Below are positions 40,370 to 51,200 of a stretch of DNA of 64,000 bases, piece after piece. The DNA comes from Watersipora subatra (taxonomy: Eukaryota; Bryozoa; Gymnolaemata; Cheilostomatida; Watersiporidae): assembly GCF_963576615.1 (NCBI RefSeq), contig NC_088714.1:46099772-46163771 (forward strand), in the 5' to 3' direction. The notes beneath the pieces were generated by a model, which was not told the DNA's origin, made no database searches, and saw only the letters and a list, made by a program, of their open reading frames with translations. The position numbers were made by a program, and so were the translations under genes. Numbering within the stretch: the stretch's first letter is position 1; each line of letters begins with the position of its first letter.

Positions 40370-41530
40370 TTTAGCCGTGTCAATGGAAATTACTTTGAAG
40401 GTTTGGTAAAAAAGCTGAATGCAAATAAAGCTACAGGATTAGATTCAATTCCAGTAAAGCTTGTGAAAATTGCAGCACCTGCTTTGGCCTATCTTCTAGC
40501 TCATATTATAAATAGCAGCTTACAATTGGATATATTCCCAAATAGCCTTAAATAGCAAAAGTGAAACCTTTGTTTAAAAAGGGTTTACCGAAGCTTTTAT
40601 TGAATTACAAACCAATATCTATAATTTCAGTTTTTAGCAAAATTTTTAAGAAAGTTGCTAATATGCAACTATTTAGAAAATAACAACATTCTTACAACAC
40701 AACAGTTTGGTTTTAGGAAAAATCGAAGCACTAGTCAAGCATTAATTGAGCTTACAACTAGAGTTGTCTCTGAAATGAACCATGGCAGTGCAGTACTATG
40801 GGGGATATTTTTTATTTTAGTGAAGTGTTTGACACTATTAACCACCTGATACTCATTCACGAATTAAATTCTATGCACTTTTAATTGCTAGATAAAAAAT
40901 TACTTAGAATATAGAAAACACGTAACATTTATAGAAAACTACAAATCTAGCTTTTCAAGTATAAATCGTGGCGCTCCTCAGGGTTTTATCCTGGGTCCAA
41001 CTTTATTCTTGATATATATTAATGATCTTGTGTTGTCTACTAATCATTTAAAATCTATTCCGTATGCAGACAATACAAATTTATTTTTGAGCATACCAAT
41101 TTAAATAATGGCATAAATATAGTTAATAATAAACTTTAAAAAATTGAACAGTGGTGTAATACAAATAAATTAATTGTAAACATGGACAAAACAATGTACA
41201 TCGTAATGAGAAATTATCAAAACAAAATTAAATTAGAAAAACTAATGAAATTATTTGATTTGGAGCTTCAGTAGACATCTTCGATCACATTCTTAAGAAT
41301 TCATTTGAACGGATACCCGGTAATGGATGCACACATAAGCTAAATAAGCAGATAAGATCCATGTTCGGCCTGATAAGTAAATGTTTTAAATTTTTACCCG
41401 GAAGTGTTATGAAACTAACATACAACACGTTTGTTAACTCTAAGATTAGCTACTTCCTGCAGTCATGGAAAAATGCTCCATATTGTTATAAGTCAAGTGA
41501 TATTGTGATATTGAAAAATTAATAACATTA
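40370..41530 (+). pseudogene. non-LTR (LINE) reverse transcriptase, decayed
   Basis: In order, across shifting frames: 'LNANKATGLDSIPVKLVK' (finger motif), 'NYKPISIISVFSKIF', 'NILTTQQFGFRKNRSTSQAL', 'NRGAPQG.ILGPTLFLIYIND' and 'SIPYADNTNLF', where the catalytic YADD has become YADN. Then 'TNKLIVNMDKT' and 'YNTFVNSKISYFLQSW'. This is the order of RVT_1 in CR1/Jockey-type LINEs. Many stops and frameshifts. No endonuclease domain seen upstream. Confidence 0.85.
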
Positions 41531-41640
41531 AGATCACAAAAAGCATCTAATAAAAGCAGTCTTTGATAAACAACCTTTGACTTCATCTCAGTCACTATTT
41601 GTTCAGCAGCTTTTTGTGTTGCCTGTTGATAAACTTTACC

Positions 41641-41967
41641 TATAAGTTTAAAACTAACAGGTAAAGTTTTAAAACTAATAGGTAAAGTTTTAAAACTAAC
41701 AGGTAAAGTTTTAAAACTAATAGGTAAAGTTTTAAAACTAATAGGTAAAGTTTTAAAACTAATAGGTAAAGTTTTAAAACTAATAGGTAAAGTTTTAAAA
41801 CTAATAGGTAAAGTTTTAAAACTAATAGGTAAAGTTTTAAAACTAATAGGTAAAGTTTTAAAACTAATAGGTAAAGTTTTAAAACTAATTATAGGTAAAG
41901 TTTTAAAACTAATAGGTAAAGTTTTAAAACTAATAGGTAAAGTTTTAAAACTTATAGGTAAAGTTTA
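41641..41967 (+). repeat. 21-bp minisatellite
   Basis: About 15 copies of AGGTAAAGTTTTAAAACTAAT, nearly perfect, with one 3-bp expansion (ACTAATTAT) near 41889. It begins at 'GATAAACTTTACCTATAAG', the inverse of the unit, in the 3' part of the decayed LINE. One frame (GKVLKLI)n is open throughout. Confidence 0.95.
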
Positions 41968-42538
41968 AATTAAAAAAACTTTTAAGTATAAGTGGTCTTG
42001 ATGGCGCATTCAAAATTTTATTCAAGTGATTATAAAGTAAAAAAGATTCTCACTATAATGCTAGGTTTTTAAAAACCATGAGGGCCTTGACCCAGCGAGG
42101 AGATAGTAACAGTCGAGGTTAGTTCCGAATCACCACCCATCACCTGTTCCATATCTACCATTACAAATATTTTATACTGCTTCTAGTAAACAACAATTGA
42201 ATACAGAGTATTATCAGAGTACCAGCACGATGAAACAGTCTTCCAATAGACTTAAGCAAAATTTCAGCATTTACTAGCTTTAAAAGAAATGTTAGGAGCC
42301 AGTTGTTCACCCTAGATTATTCAAGACCTACTATTCGAGTTTCAATGAACTATGCCAAATATTTACACTTACAACCAAAATATACCAACTTCTGTGGGCC
42401 CAACTCATCGATCAGCTGCAGTGCTACTGCGCTTGTGGGCCTCATCATATTTTCATAAGTAGAAATTAAGCTTTCATTTTTTCATTTAGTCAGTATTGTA
42501 ACTATACCTTACTTGCTTATTATAGTTATCCGCTGCAC

Positions 42539-43651
42539 CACGGTTGGAAAAAACCACGGGTTTTACGAAAAAACCAGGTTTTTTTTGTTTAAGCTGGTTT
42601 TTATGGTTTAAACCGGTTTTTATAATTTTACCAAGGTTTTTGCAATTTCAAGTCTAATTAACATCACTTACTATAGCTGCATGATTGAGTATTGAACATA
42701 CATATGTGGAATCATCTGTTAACGATGGTACTGTGGGAGTTGTTATGAGAAAAAAGAGAGAAAACATGGAACTTCAGAATGAGTCTTAAATCCAACATGA
42801 TCGATGAAATACAGAGCGGAAATCTTATCACATAAAGTGAATATTTTACATGCAGCTCTATGTATAAGTAGGAACTTTAATCCCAGTGATTAGTCGTGTG
42901 GTAGTGTAGAGCAGAGCATAATGCAGATGCGTTGCTAGTGTTTGGAGCAGTAGCAGATGACTCAACTTCTATCACCTGAATATTAGCATCACTGTCTATA
43001 TTGGTGTTTTCAGCTTGACATTTTGCTACGTGAGCTTTAAGCCTATCTGCATGACCTCGCATTACGACAGCACACCTATTGCGTTTTGCCTTAAAAGTTT
43101 TGCCTTTCAAAACTTTTCATAACACAACAAACTTGATAAACTGAATTCTAACAATCCAACGACTTTGGCTTGTGCCCAATAAATGAAATATTAGTTTGTA
43201 AACTTGAAGCTTTTGCCCAAAAGGATTTTATTGTTTTAATTTCTAGTTATAAGTAATCCTTTCTCATTGGCCAGACTTGAGAAAGTATTCATTCATTATT
43301 AGAGACGATGATTGGATTAGTATATTTCACATGGTTTTTATATTTCATCAGTAAAGAGATCATTATATCACTTGATGAAAGCAATTGAAAATGAAATTCA
43401 CTAATTCATTGTTGTGCTACGATTTCATGTAGTTTCAACTTGAGCTCTGCCATCAATTTACTACTGTGTCCTAAATAAACTTCCACAGCTGATAATTACA
43501 TATAATTGCATTTCTACCACACATGGACCACTAGGTGCTTAAAATATTATGTTTTTCACAAAAAATAATGAAAAAAAACCATAAAAACCATTTTTTTTCG
43601 GGCTGGTTTAAACCGGGTTCAAACCACTCGGTTTAAACCAAGTCAACCCTG
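42539..43651 (-). mobile_element. hAT remnant with a BED-type zinc finger
   Basis: Right end CAGGGTTGACTTGGTTTAAACC (reverse strand) and left CACGGTTGG...CCACGGG are imperfect inverted repeats with GGTTT/AAACC-rich subterminal parts. The minus frame 43110-42877 reads KAKRNRCAVVMRGHADRLKA-HVAKC, a BED-finger pattern (C...H...C) with the second Cys of CxxC lost. No catalytic domain follows. No clear 8-bp duplication (only GCAC matches). Confidence 0.6.
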
Positions 43652-44052
43652 GCACGCACACACTTGACTAGTAAAATAGCTGTGTATTTTTTCTGAGAGA
43701 TTAACTCAAGCGATGTATAAATACGAGCTTATTAAATATATAATTTTGATAACTTTTAAAATAACAAAACTGAGTAACCATTTATGACCATGTCCCATCA
43801 TTGCCCTGGTTGCAGTGCTTTTGAGCGGATCCTCTTCAGCCACCATGAAAGTTCCACGATATTCCGATTATGTTTGTTCATTCAGTTGATTTCTTCTCAA
43901 TTAGATGGGGACAAATTTTTAATGGTTGTAGAAATATGTTTATCCAGCTTAAAAACACTGCTTGAAAATAGCCAACTGTGAAGTTGTTTTATCTATTTGA
44001 CTCAATGTACAACAACTCCAAATAGAATGCTGAGTAACCTCTAAGTTGAATA

Positions 44053-45301
44053 CAGTAATACTTCAACTTATGAGTGCTCCAACGTACGAGAAACTTGAGA
44101 TACGAGCCAGCTGCTAAGCAAGTTTTAGCACTAACATACGAGCCATATTTGAGATACGAGCACGTGAGTCAGTTGCCAAGTACGCGGGAGGTGTTTTATG
44201 ACAACAGCATCAGTCTGTATTTTTCAATTACACAGGTTATACTTTTGTACCGTGTTTTTTGTGCACGCTTTTTAGTGCAGAATTATGTGAATTAAAAGTA
44301 CTGTGCGTAGACCGAAAGTTTGCCAGTAAAATGAAAAATAATGCAAAGAAAAAGCAAATGATAACAATTGATATTAAACGGAGAATTATTGAAAAATATG
44401 CGAAATGTGTATGCATGATTGAGCTAGCTCAGCAATATGACAGAAATACATCCACAATTATCAAACAGAAGGATTATATTCAGGGCATTTAGCTCGCAAA
44501 AGTACTAACCGTAGTTTCTAAACGGCGCAGCAATCTTCACCACCGCTGATGGAGAGACCGCTCAGGCATTGGATATAAGATAAACAATTGGCCGGTGACA
44601 GCGTAACTGAAACGACGCTATTTGAAAAGGCCGGTGCTATCTATCAAAACTATAAAAATAGACATTCGGACAAGTTGGCTAGTGGTCATGCAGTAAACCT
44701 TTGTGACGACACCTGTGTTCGTCCTAATCGCGACATGTTGAAAGGGCGACAAAGGCAAACGTCCTTAGATAGGTTCATCTTAAAACGGCCGGCTAGTCGT
44801 GAAAGCGAAACAAAGGAAAAATTAGCTAACTAGCGAGAAACTTCAAACTAACGCCGAAGAAATTTTAATCACGTCAAGTTAAAAATGAAAGTTTGCTTTT
44901 AGATTTGCTTCTAAGTTTGCCTTTTAAGACGTTAATAAAATCCAAATTTATCAAAGTCAACTGTTGTAATGAAGGATAACTTATATATCTCTCTCTGGCA
45001 AATGCTAGCGTTAGCTGCTATTGTATGTATTTAATTTTACATTTTAATTTAACACATTTCCTTGCATTATTTTTTATTTGTTGCTTTTTGAAAGCAAGTG
45101 GTAAGTTAGGACAATAACCAACATGTTCTTTCTGTTACAATATCTTGTTTTGAGTGTTTTATTTGCATTTTACAGAGTATGGAAACCAATAATTGTATAT
45201 TTAATTGTTCTATATATAAATAAATTGCACCAACATGCGAGTAAATTGACATACGAGCTCAGTCTCGGAACGCATTAAGCTCGTAAGTTGAAGTATGACT
45301 G
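44053..45301 (+). mobile_element. Tigger-like deletion derivative, copy 2
   Basis: CAGTAATACTTCAACTTATGAG to TTGAAGTATGACTG, flanked by TA. Coding relics in order: MKNNAKKKQMITIDIKRRI...IEKYAKCVCMIELAQQYDRN, QLAGDSVTETTLFEKAGAIY (second helix-turn-helix domain), and GRQRQTSLDRFILKRPASRE. Junction between the last two blocks (about 44700) is where the DDE core is lost. Confidence 0.92.
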
Positions 45302-45396
45302 TACTAGTTGAATTCCAAGTTAAATTATGAGGTAAATATATGTGTAAAGTTTTGCTGACCATCCTACTCAGGTCACGGGATGTCACTGAGTGGTTA

Positions 45397-45481
45397 CTAA
45401 ACAAACATTGCACTGGCAGCAGACAGGTCATCATCATAGCTCACAAAACTCTCTGTATTACCACAAAATAGGATCTTTTTG
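45397..45481 (-). CDS. candidate terminal exon, unknown protein
   Basis: Acceptor TTGGTTGCACTAG followed by 85 nt to TAG. Phase 2 entry. Reads KKILFCGNTESFVSYDDDLS then AASAMFV-stop. The composition is protein-like and the last residues resemble a free hydrophobic C-terminus. No upstream exon was located. It starts about 95 bp from the Tigger copy end. Confidence 0.28.
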
Positions 45482-45953
45482 CTAGTGCAACCAATTAAAA
45501 GCATATTATTACTCATACATAAAACTCCGTTGCATTTTTTGTGGGAACTAGAATCAGTTTTATTTTAGCCATCTACCAGATCAAACGTACATGTGTAATA
45601 AACTTTATCATCTACCCTCCATTTCATCACTAGCAGCATGCATGGCATCATATACAAGGAATTTTACATTTTTATTATATATCAATTAAATATGTAGTTA
45701 TTATTGCCATTATCGTTATTGTCATTTGCCTGCGTGTACATGCGTTCTAAACTTGCAATTGTGTGAATCTGTATTTTTCTATTTCATATTACATAGAGCG
45801 TTACAATTTTGTCTTGCCTATTATCAACATTACAATTACAATTGCAGATTTCACGGTTTAAGGGATTACAAATATATACATGCTATTAAACTTATCCTAC
45901 AAATCAGTGACTTGTCTTCAAGCGTATGCAGTTAGTAGTGAAGTGGTTAAGTA

Positions 45954-46145
45954 GTGAATATACTCATTATCTACCACTTATGTTGTGGATCAGTAGCTAT
46001 TAAAGAAGAAATTCTCTACAATATGCTAGTTCGCAAAATGCCTAAAATTTTGTACCATTTTCACAAGGAATACTCTGAACCACCAACTAACAGATCTCTG
46101 CTCGTGTCGCTAGCTAGAAAAGTTTTTTATGGTTCATGTTACTAG
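45954..46145 (+). CDS. unrecognised short ORF
   Basis: Open frame with Lys/Arg/Tyr-rich reading (EEILYNMLVRKMPKILYHFH then KEYSEPPTNRSLLVSLARKV) preceded by a possible acceptor (GTGGATCAG). The frame opens with GTG, not ATG; an ATG lies at 46023. No family recognised; could be a transposon relic. Confidence 0.22.
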   Translation: MNILIIYHLCCGSVAIKEEILYNMLVRKMPKILYHFHKEYSEPPTNRSLLVSLARKVFYGSCY

Positions 46146-46552
46146 GTAGTCTAAGTCTAAGTTTACTACTAAAGTCTAAGGTAGATTTATCAATGACCTA
46201 GAGCTGTTCTATCTGTAAACGTTGGGTGTTGCGGGTTGATACTCTTTAGCTAGTTTTCTACTAATACCATATGATTATGTACTTTCATTATTTCTTTCTA
46301 CAACAAGAAATTTGATCGTCATTATGAGCTACCTTATAAATTCAAGAGTGAATGTGGCTCACTCTGAGTTTACCTTGTATAGCCTCGCTTTTAATGTGTC
46401 AAAGCATCTATCAAAATAGCAGGTCATCAAGGTACTATCTAATGTACACACAGCTGTTGGCGAGTGTGTTTTCACTCGTGCATGAGGTATTCCAGAAGTA
46501 GAATGTACTCGAGGCTCACACACTGTTCGCATGCGAAGAGCCACTTAATCAC

Positions 46553-47212
46553 TGTTTCCATGATGCGCAGTACTTCGGAGTTGCGCTCTCTCCGAATCAC
46601 GGAAACCGCGTCTTCGCACTGAAATCACTGCGCACTGATCAGTACGAAGCCAGTGCAAATTCGCAGCAAGGAAACAGCAATTGCGCAGTGGCTGCGCATA
46701 GCTCTCATGCCGTGGAGACAGATTCTTCGAGCGCCATAAACTTGTACAAAAGTTATCCTGCTTATCTTGTTTTTGCTATTTTTCCGATATTTTTTTCACT
46801 TAAATTTAATTATGGTCTGCTCCTACGAAGATGATGAAGTGATTACTTTCCTAGACTTTGTTATCGATACCAACACTTTTCGAAAAATAGGTGGCAAGTC
46901 CTAAAGTAACATTTAAATAATCTATTACTTAAATAAATATTTATTAAAAATATATTATTTTTAAAAATTGAAGTTTTGTAAAACATTGTGAATGTGTATT
47001 GTAAATAAAAGTATAATGATGACAAAAGCATAAAAAGACCGTTTTTGACGTTCGGTATCCATGATCGATTCCATGTATCCATCCAGCGATTCGATTTATA
47101 TAATTTCTCTTCTCTGGCTAATTTGCTGAAAACAGCTGCACAGCATGTAAACGTTCAATCCCCTCGACTTTGGAGGGGGCTGCATTGAAGTACTGCGCAT
47201 CATGGAAACATA
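46553..47212. mobile_element. MITE with GTTTCCATGATGCGCAGTAC ends
   Basis: CTGTTTCCATGATGCGCAGTACTTC at the left pairs with GAAGTACTGCGCATCATGGAAACA at the right. The left ~180 bp are GC-rich with repeated TGCGCA/CGCAGT motifs. Superfamily not assigned because the target duplication is unclear. Confidence 0.75.
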
Positions 47213-47929
47213 GTGAATATAACCATAGGCAGAGACATCATTTGTGAGTCAACCCCTTCACACCTCGGCTGCATTATCTTTACTCATCCTGTACTATTGA
47301 TTTCTTGTGAACTTGTAGGCGATGTTATAGTATTTGTCCTTCTAGTTCTAAAACCACTGTACCTCTTTGTTAGCTTTCATTTTGGTTTTGCCTTTGGTAA
47401 GAGCGGATTTTTAAAATGCTATATGAGTGTTGGTCTGAATCAATGTGTGAGAGTTTTATTTAGGCGCAGCAAAGGAACTTGGTTTGGCCTGGGATTCTAC
47501 TATGTGTGCATTTGGGAGGTGGGAGCTGGCGTACTGTAAGGATTTGGTCAATGCATTAATGTTCGGCATCTATGATCTTGCACCTTTGTTTCCTGCGCAG
47601 CTCACTTGGTCCCCTATAACTCTGTAGGCTATGTTCCGTAACCTAAACAGTGTCACTATGGTGTTGGCCTCAAGATAGTTGAACCAGCAAATCAAGCTAA
47701 CTCGCTTTTCACAAAACAGAGTTTGCTGGAATTATATCTTGTCGATATTTTTCAATTATTTTCAATCATTCGGTTAACTCTAAGGTGGGATTTTTTGGTT
47801 CATGTTTACATGTTGAAGTACTCTTTCGTTGGTATGATCAAAGGCCTTGCATATTACAATAACAATGCAAGTTGTCCTCGCTTGAAAATCCGAGCATATA
47901 CAAAGTTTGAGTAGATTTTATCAGAAAGT

Positions 47930-48245
47930 ATCCGTGATTCTCTATCATTTGCCATTGCTTTTGATGTTTGAGGTGATCTTACTGCCAGGATGTTTCAAAA
48001 ATAAAATCGACAAAACGACAGAGCAGAGACATGTAATGCTGCTACTGGAATACAATAGCTGATATCAATAATGAGAGACAGGCAACCGCGCAACTAGGGA
48101 CATCCTTTAACATATTGTTCTTTTGAGAGTTTGAATCATGATAAAGTTTTTTTGATTTTAATCTTGAAACGTCCTGGCAGTCAGATCATCTCAAACATTA
48201 AAAACAATCACAAGTAATAGAAAAATACCAATATTTTTTGATAAA
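47930..48245. repeat. family C foldback element, copy 2
   Basis: Arm 'TATCATTTGCCATTGCTTTTGATGTTTGAGGTGATC.TACTGCCAGGATG' and its inverted partner 'CCTGGCAGTCAGATCATCTCAAACATTAAAAACAATCAC' surround a centre with 'CAATAGCTGATATCAATAAT'. No ORF. Confidence 0.7.
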
Positions 48246-48294
48246 ATCTACTACAACTTTGTGCAAGTTTATTTTTAAGTAAAGACAACTTGTA

Positions 48295-48815
48295 CAGCAG
48301 GCGCTCCTACAATGTATATCTCCAGATAACGTAAAGAATTTATGTGAAGTTTTTGCTTCCTACCACGTAAAAATTCCACATAACGTGAAATTTCAAGTCG
48401 GGCGAGTTCTCAAATTCGATTTGAATGTTACTCAATCTCGCCGCACTTGCAAGAAAAAATTTATGTGCGTATAAAGTTATATCTATTATATATACACAAC
48501 TTTTGCGGCATTCTAGTTTGTCGTGATACGGTGATAGATCATCACATGTCAACAAAATAGAGAACAGTTGCTGCGCAATTGTTCATATCTACAAAGGCGA
48601 TCGAGTGGTGCAGGAGTTACAGGGTCGATCTACCAATCTGAATATGCCGAGTTCAAGTATCGTCGAAGGTTTTCTGTTATCCTAACCTTGACCCCGTTTT
48701 GCATGCCAAAGAGGTGAGTTTGGAAAGATCTTGGAACGGATTAGGCAATTTACATGTATTTTACTGTTCTTATAACGTAAATTTCCCATTTTTCACCTTG
48801 TAGGAGCGCCTAATG
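48295..48815 (+). mobile_element. family M element with internal tRNA-like unit
   Basis: TA-CAGCAGGCGCTCCTACAA at the left; TTGTAGGAGCGCCTAATG at the right as inverted ends. The left half shares blocks with 6760-6930 and 9085-9336. The right half (48530-48670) is the tRNA-like unit: GATAGATCATCACATGTC, GCGATCGAGTGGTGCAGGAG and GAGTTCAAGTATCGTCG. Confidence 0.7.
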
Positions 48816-48937
48816 CATTGTGATTGTAATATACAGGGCTTTTTATTGTATTTATGGAATAGAATCTACTAACATTTTGCCTACGTTCATCTTTAATGAT
48901 GGCTTACATTCTAAAGGCCCTTCGTTATGCAATTCCG

Positions 48938-49122
48938 CCATTGATAAACATTTACCGTTGATAGACATTTACCATTGATAAACATTTACCGTTGATAGAC
49001 ATTTACCGTTGATAGACATTTACCGTTGATAGACATTTACCGTTGATAGACATTTACCGTTGATAGACATTTACCGTTGATAAACATTTACCGTTGATAA
49101 ACATTTACCGTTGATAGACATT
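48938..49122 (+). repeat. 17-bp minisatellite
   Basis: About 11 contiguous copies of TTGATAGACATTTACCG; variation is mainly TAGAC versus TAAAC. No spacers. Confidence 0.95.
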
Positions 49123-49391
49123 TTGCATATATTGCATACGTATGGTTTATTTACAATGTATTGTACTTTTTTTCCCTCTATTTTTTTACTTTAATAATTA
49201 ATAAGTATAAAATTTTAATAAGCACATTAAATTTAGAGTTTTTCTCTTTCATTTAGCTTTTTTGTATGCACGAGCATATAAACAAATGTTATGCTACCGT
49301 AGAGTACATTGCAGTAGATGTTACATGTTTTTACCCATTCTTTATGCTTACTTGGGATTTTCTTTTTTATTTAGCATTTGTGTGTGCTATA

Positions 49392-49834
49392 AAGGCCAGT
49401 TCACACTATTGTTGTATTTCGGCGTTGATGCCACAATACTTCGGTGATCATCGATGATAACCATGTTCACACTATCACATAACTATCTGCGTTTGTATCA
49501 GGAAATACTCCGTGACGTAGTGCTTTCATTTATCTTTTAAAGCTTCATGAAGAAACCTCTTTGTTTTCGCGAGCTAGAATCAAAAACTAGTCTCGCAGTG
49601 ACTATCATAAACGGATATGAATAAATCATCTATCAGCAATCGCGAATTACTTTCGCCGAAATGGTTCAGATTTAAAAGGCCTTCATCGATGCTCGGCGAA
49701 ATATCGGGAAAGTTTGACAGCTGCAAACATTCCCGACGTGTCCGTGATGCTTCGTCGATGCCATCAATTCATGGTTCACATATTCGACGATGAACGCCGA
49801 AAGGGAAACGGCGACATAGTGTGAACCGGCCTTT
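49392..49834. mobile_element. MITE with GGCC(A/G)GTTCACACTAT ends
   Basis: AAGGCCAGTTCACACTAT at the left and ATAGTGTGAACCGGCCTTT at the right. 'TCGGCGTT...TCATCGATGA' subterminal motifs are mirrored (TCGTCGATG / TCGACGATGAACGCCGA). The end pattern GGnnnGTtCACAC is similar in style to family H, which may mean related superfamilies. Target duplication unclear. Confidence 0.8.
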
Positions 49835-49929
49835 AGTTTTCTTAACAGTACATATTTTTGACATGGTGTCATAACTCCAAGTCATTGTTAAGCAAAAGCG
49901 TCGTTAAAGATAAATTTACCACAATTGTT

Positions 49930-50160
49930 TTATTAATTTATCAGAAAGTATCAGTATTTTTTTATCATTTGCGATAGTTTTTTGTTTGGGGTGCTCTGAC
50001 TGCCAGGATGTTTCTTGATTAAATACGATAAAAACTGATCGCGGTCAAACCTAGCCTGTCTTGACAAACTGTTGTTTGTCAACAGTTTGTCGACACTAGA
50101 CGGGGGACAACTCCGCAAAAACAACAGTTTGTCAAGACAGGCTAGGTTGAACCCCGAGAT
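49930..50160 (+). repeat. family C half-element interrupted by a hairpin insertion
   Basis: 'TATCATTTGCGATAGTTTTTTGTTTGGGGTGCTCTGACTGCCAGGATG' and 'AAAACTGATCGCGGTCAAA' follow the family C arm, which is then broken by the hairpin at 50050-50146. Confidence 0.6.
50050..50146. repeat. 97-bp foldback insertion
   Basis: Perfect 28-bp inverted arms (50050-50077 and 50119-50146) starting CCTAGCCTGTCTTGACAAAC. Inside the left arm a second hairpin (GACAAACTGTTG / CAACAGTTTGTC) can form, so two alternative folds share the same bases. Confidence 0.95.
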
Positions 50161-50460
50161 GTTAAAGGCTTTAACAAATGACTCGATTCAATTCTCATCA
50201 AAAAATTAGCAATTCAATTTCCAATTCTTTTGCATCATATTTCATGTAAGAATCGATTTAATTCACAGTTAATTGCAAAACACCACAATTCAATTCTCAA
50301 TTCTTTAGCTATCTTAGCTTCAACGACTCGGTTCAATTCATTTCTTCCAAATAAACAGAATCAATTCTTTATCAATTTTTACCCAGAAATTGACCTATGG
50401 CACTATATCAAAATAACAATAACCCACAATTTTCAATTTAGTTACACACATTAGCTCAGT
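50161..50460. repeat. degenerate CAATTC-rich tract
   Basis: Several irregular repeats around 'GATTCAATTCTCA', 'CACAATTCAATTCTCAATTC' and 'GGTTCAATTCAT'. Reverse-complement relatives ('AATCGAGAATTGAGTC', 'GAGAATTGATTCGATTC') lie at 52505-52635, so these may be two inverted pieces of one repeat family. Confidence 0.45.
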
Positions 50461-51109
50461 CCATGGACTGTCTGAATAGCGAATATCAACTATTTCACTA
50501 CGGATTTCATTGCTTTTTTGGATGGAATCGGGTCATGCTTACGCTTTTTTGCTGGCATACACTCGGTATATTTGTTAAACAGCAATGTTTCTGTTTTATA
50601 ACTTCATTTTAGAGTCTTTTAACACCCGCAAAAAAATTTTCACAAGAATCAATGCATTTGAGGAATAAAATGAATATTTAATATATTTGTAGTTTAGTGA
50701 ATTCGGCTGCAAAAGAAAACCGCTATCATTTTGCAGTTGGATCAAAACGCAGACACACATTATCCCACAACCAAACACGGGTGAAGCGATTGTTTGAGAG
50801 CTTTATGATAAATGCATATGTGCACACAACTCACGAAAATTATTCATCAACATCGTCGCAAACCCTTGTACCGAAATCTTATCAACAACTTTAACCATTT
50901 TTCAATGGAGTCGTTTAAGTATAATAACGATACAAAACACATATAAACCCATTTAAATATGTTACCAAGTCTTTATTTTTTGTAGACAATATCCTAAACC
51001 TTACCCATCTGATCGGATAATACATAACTAGACAGATTAGTTTGGCCTAAAATCGATATTAAAACCTGACAAGCCTTTTTAAATCAAAATTAAGACCGGC
51101 CAACGAAAC

Positions 51110-51200
51110 GCTGATAAAGCCGTGCGACCGAGAATCGAACCATCAAGTCGTGCGTATTTCACGAGAAAAACGTGCACATTTCACCAATCTATGGCATTGT
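51110..51200 (-). repeat. tRNA-like relic
   Basis: On the minus strand GGTTCGATTCTCGGTCGCACGG gives a strong B box, and 'ATTGGTGAAATGTGCACG' a poor A box. No full cloverleaf. Likely a SINE head or pseudogene. Confidence 0.35.

Noticed and set aside
42877-43110. Independent BED-finger gene
   Set aside because: Lies between hAT-like inverted ends, has lost a zinc-binding cysteine and lacks any further domain; better read as a transposon relic.
47213-47539. 108-codon plus frame with hydrophobic stretches
   Set aside because: Opens at GTG, overlaps the end of a MITE, and its hydrophobicity is typical of T-rich DNA. No domain or splice support.
48938-49122. Direct repeats resembling a CRISPR array
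   Set aside because: 17-bp units are contiguous with no unique spacers, in a eukaryotic context: a minisatellite.
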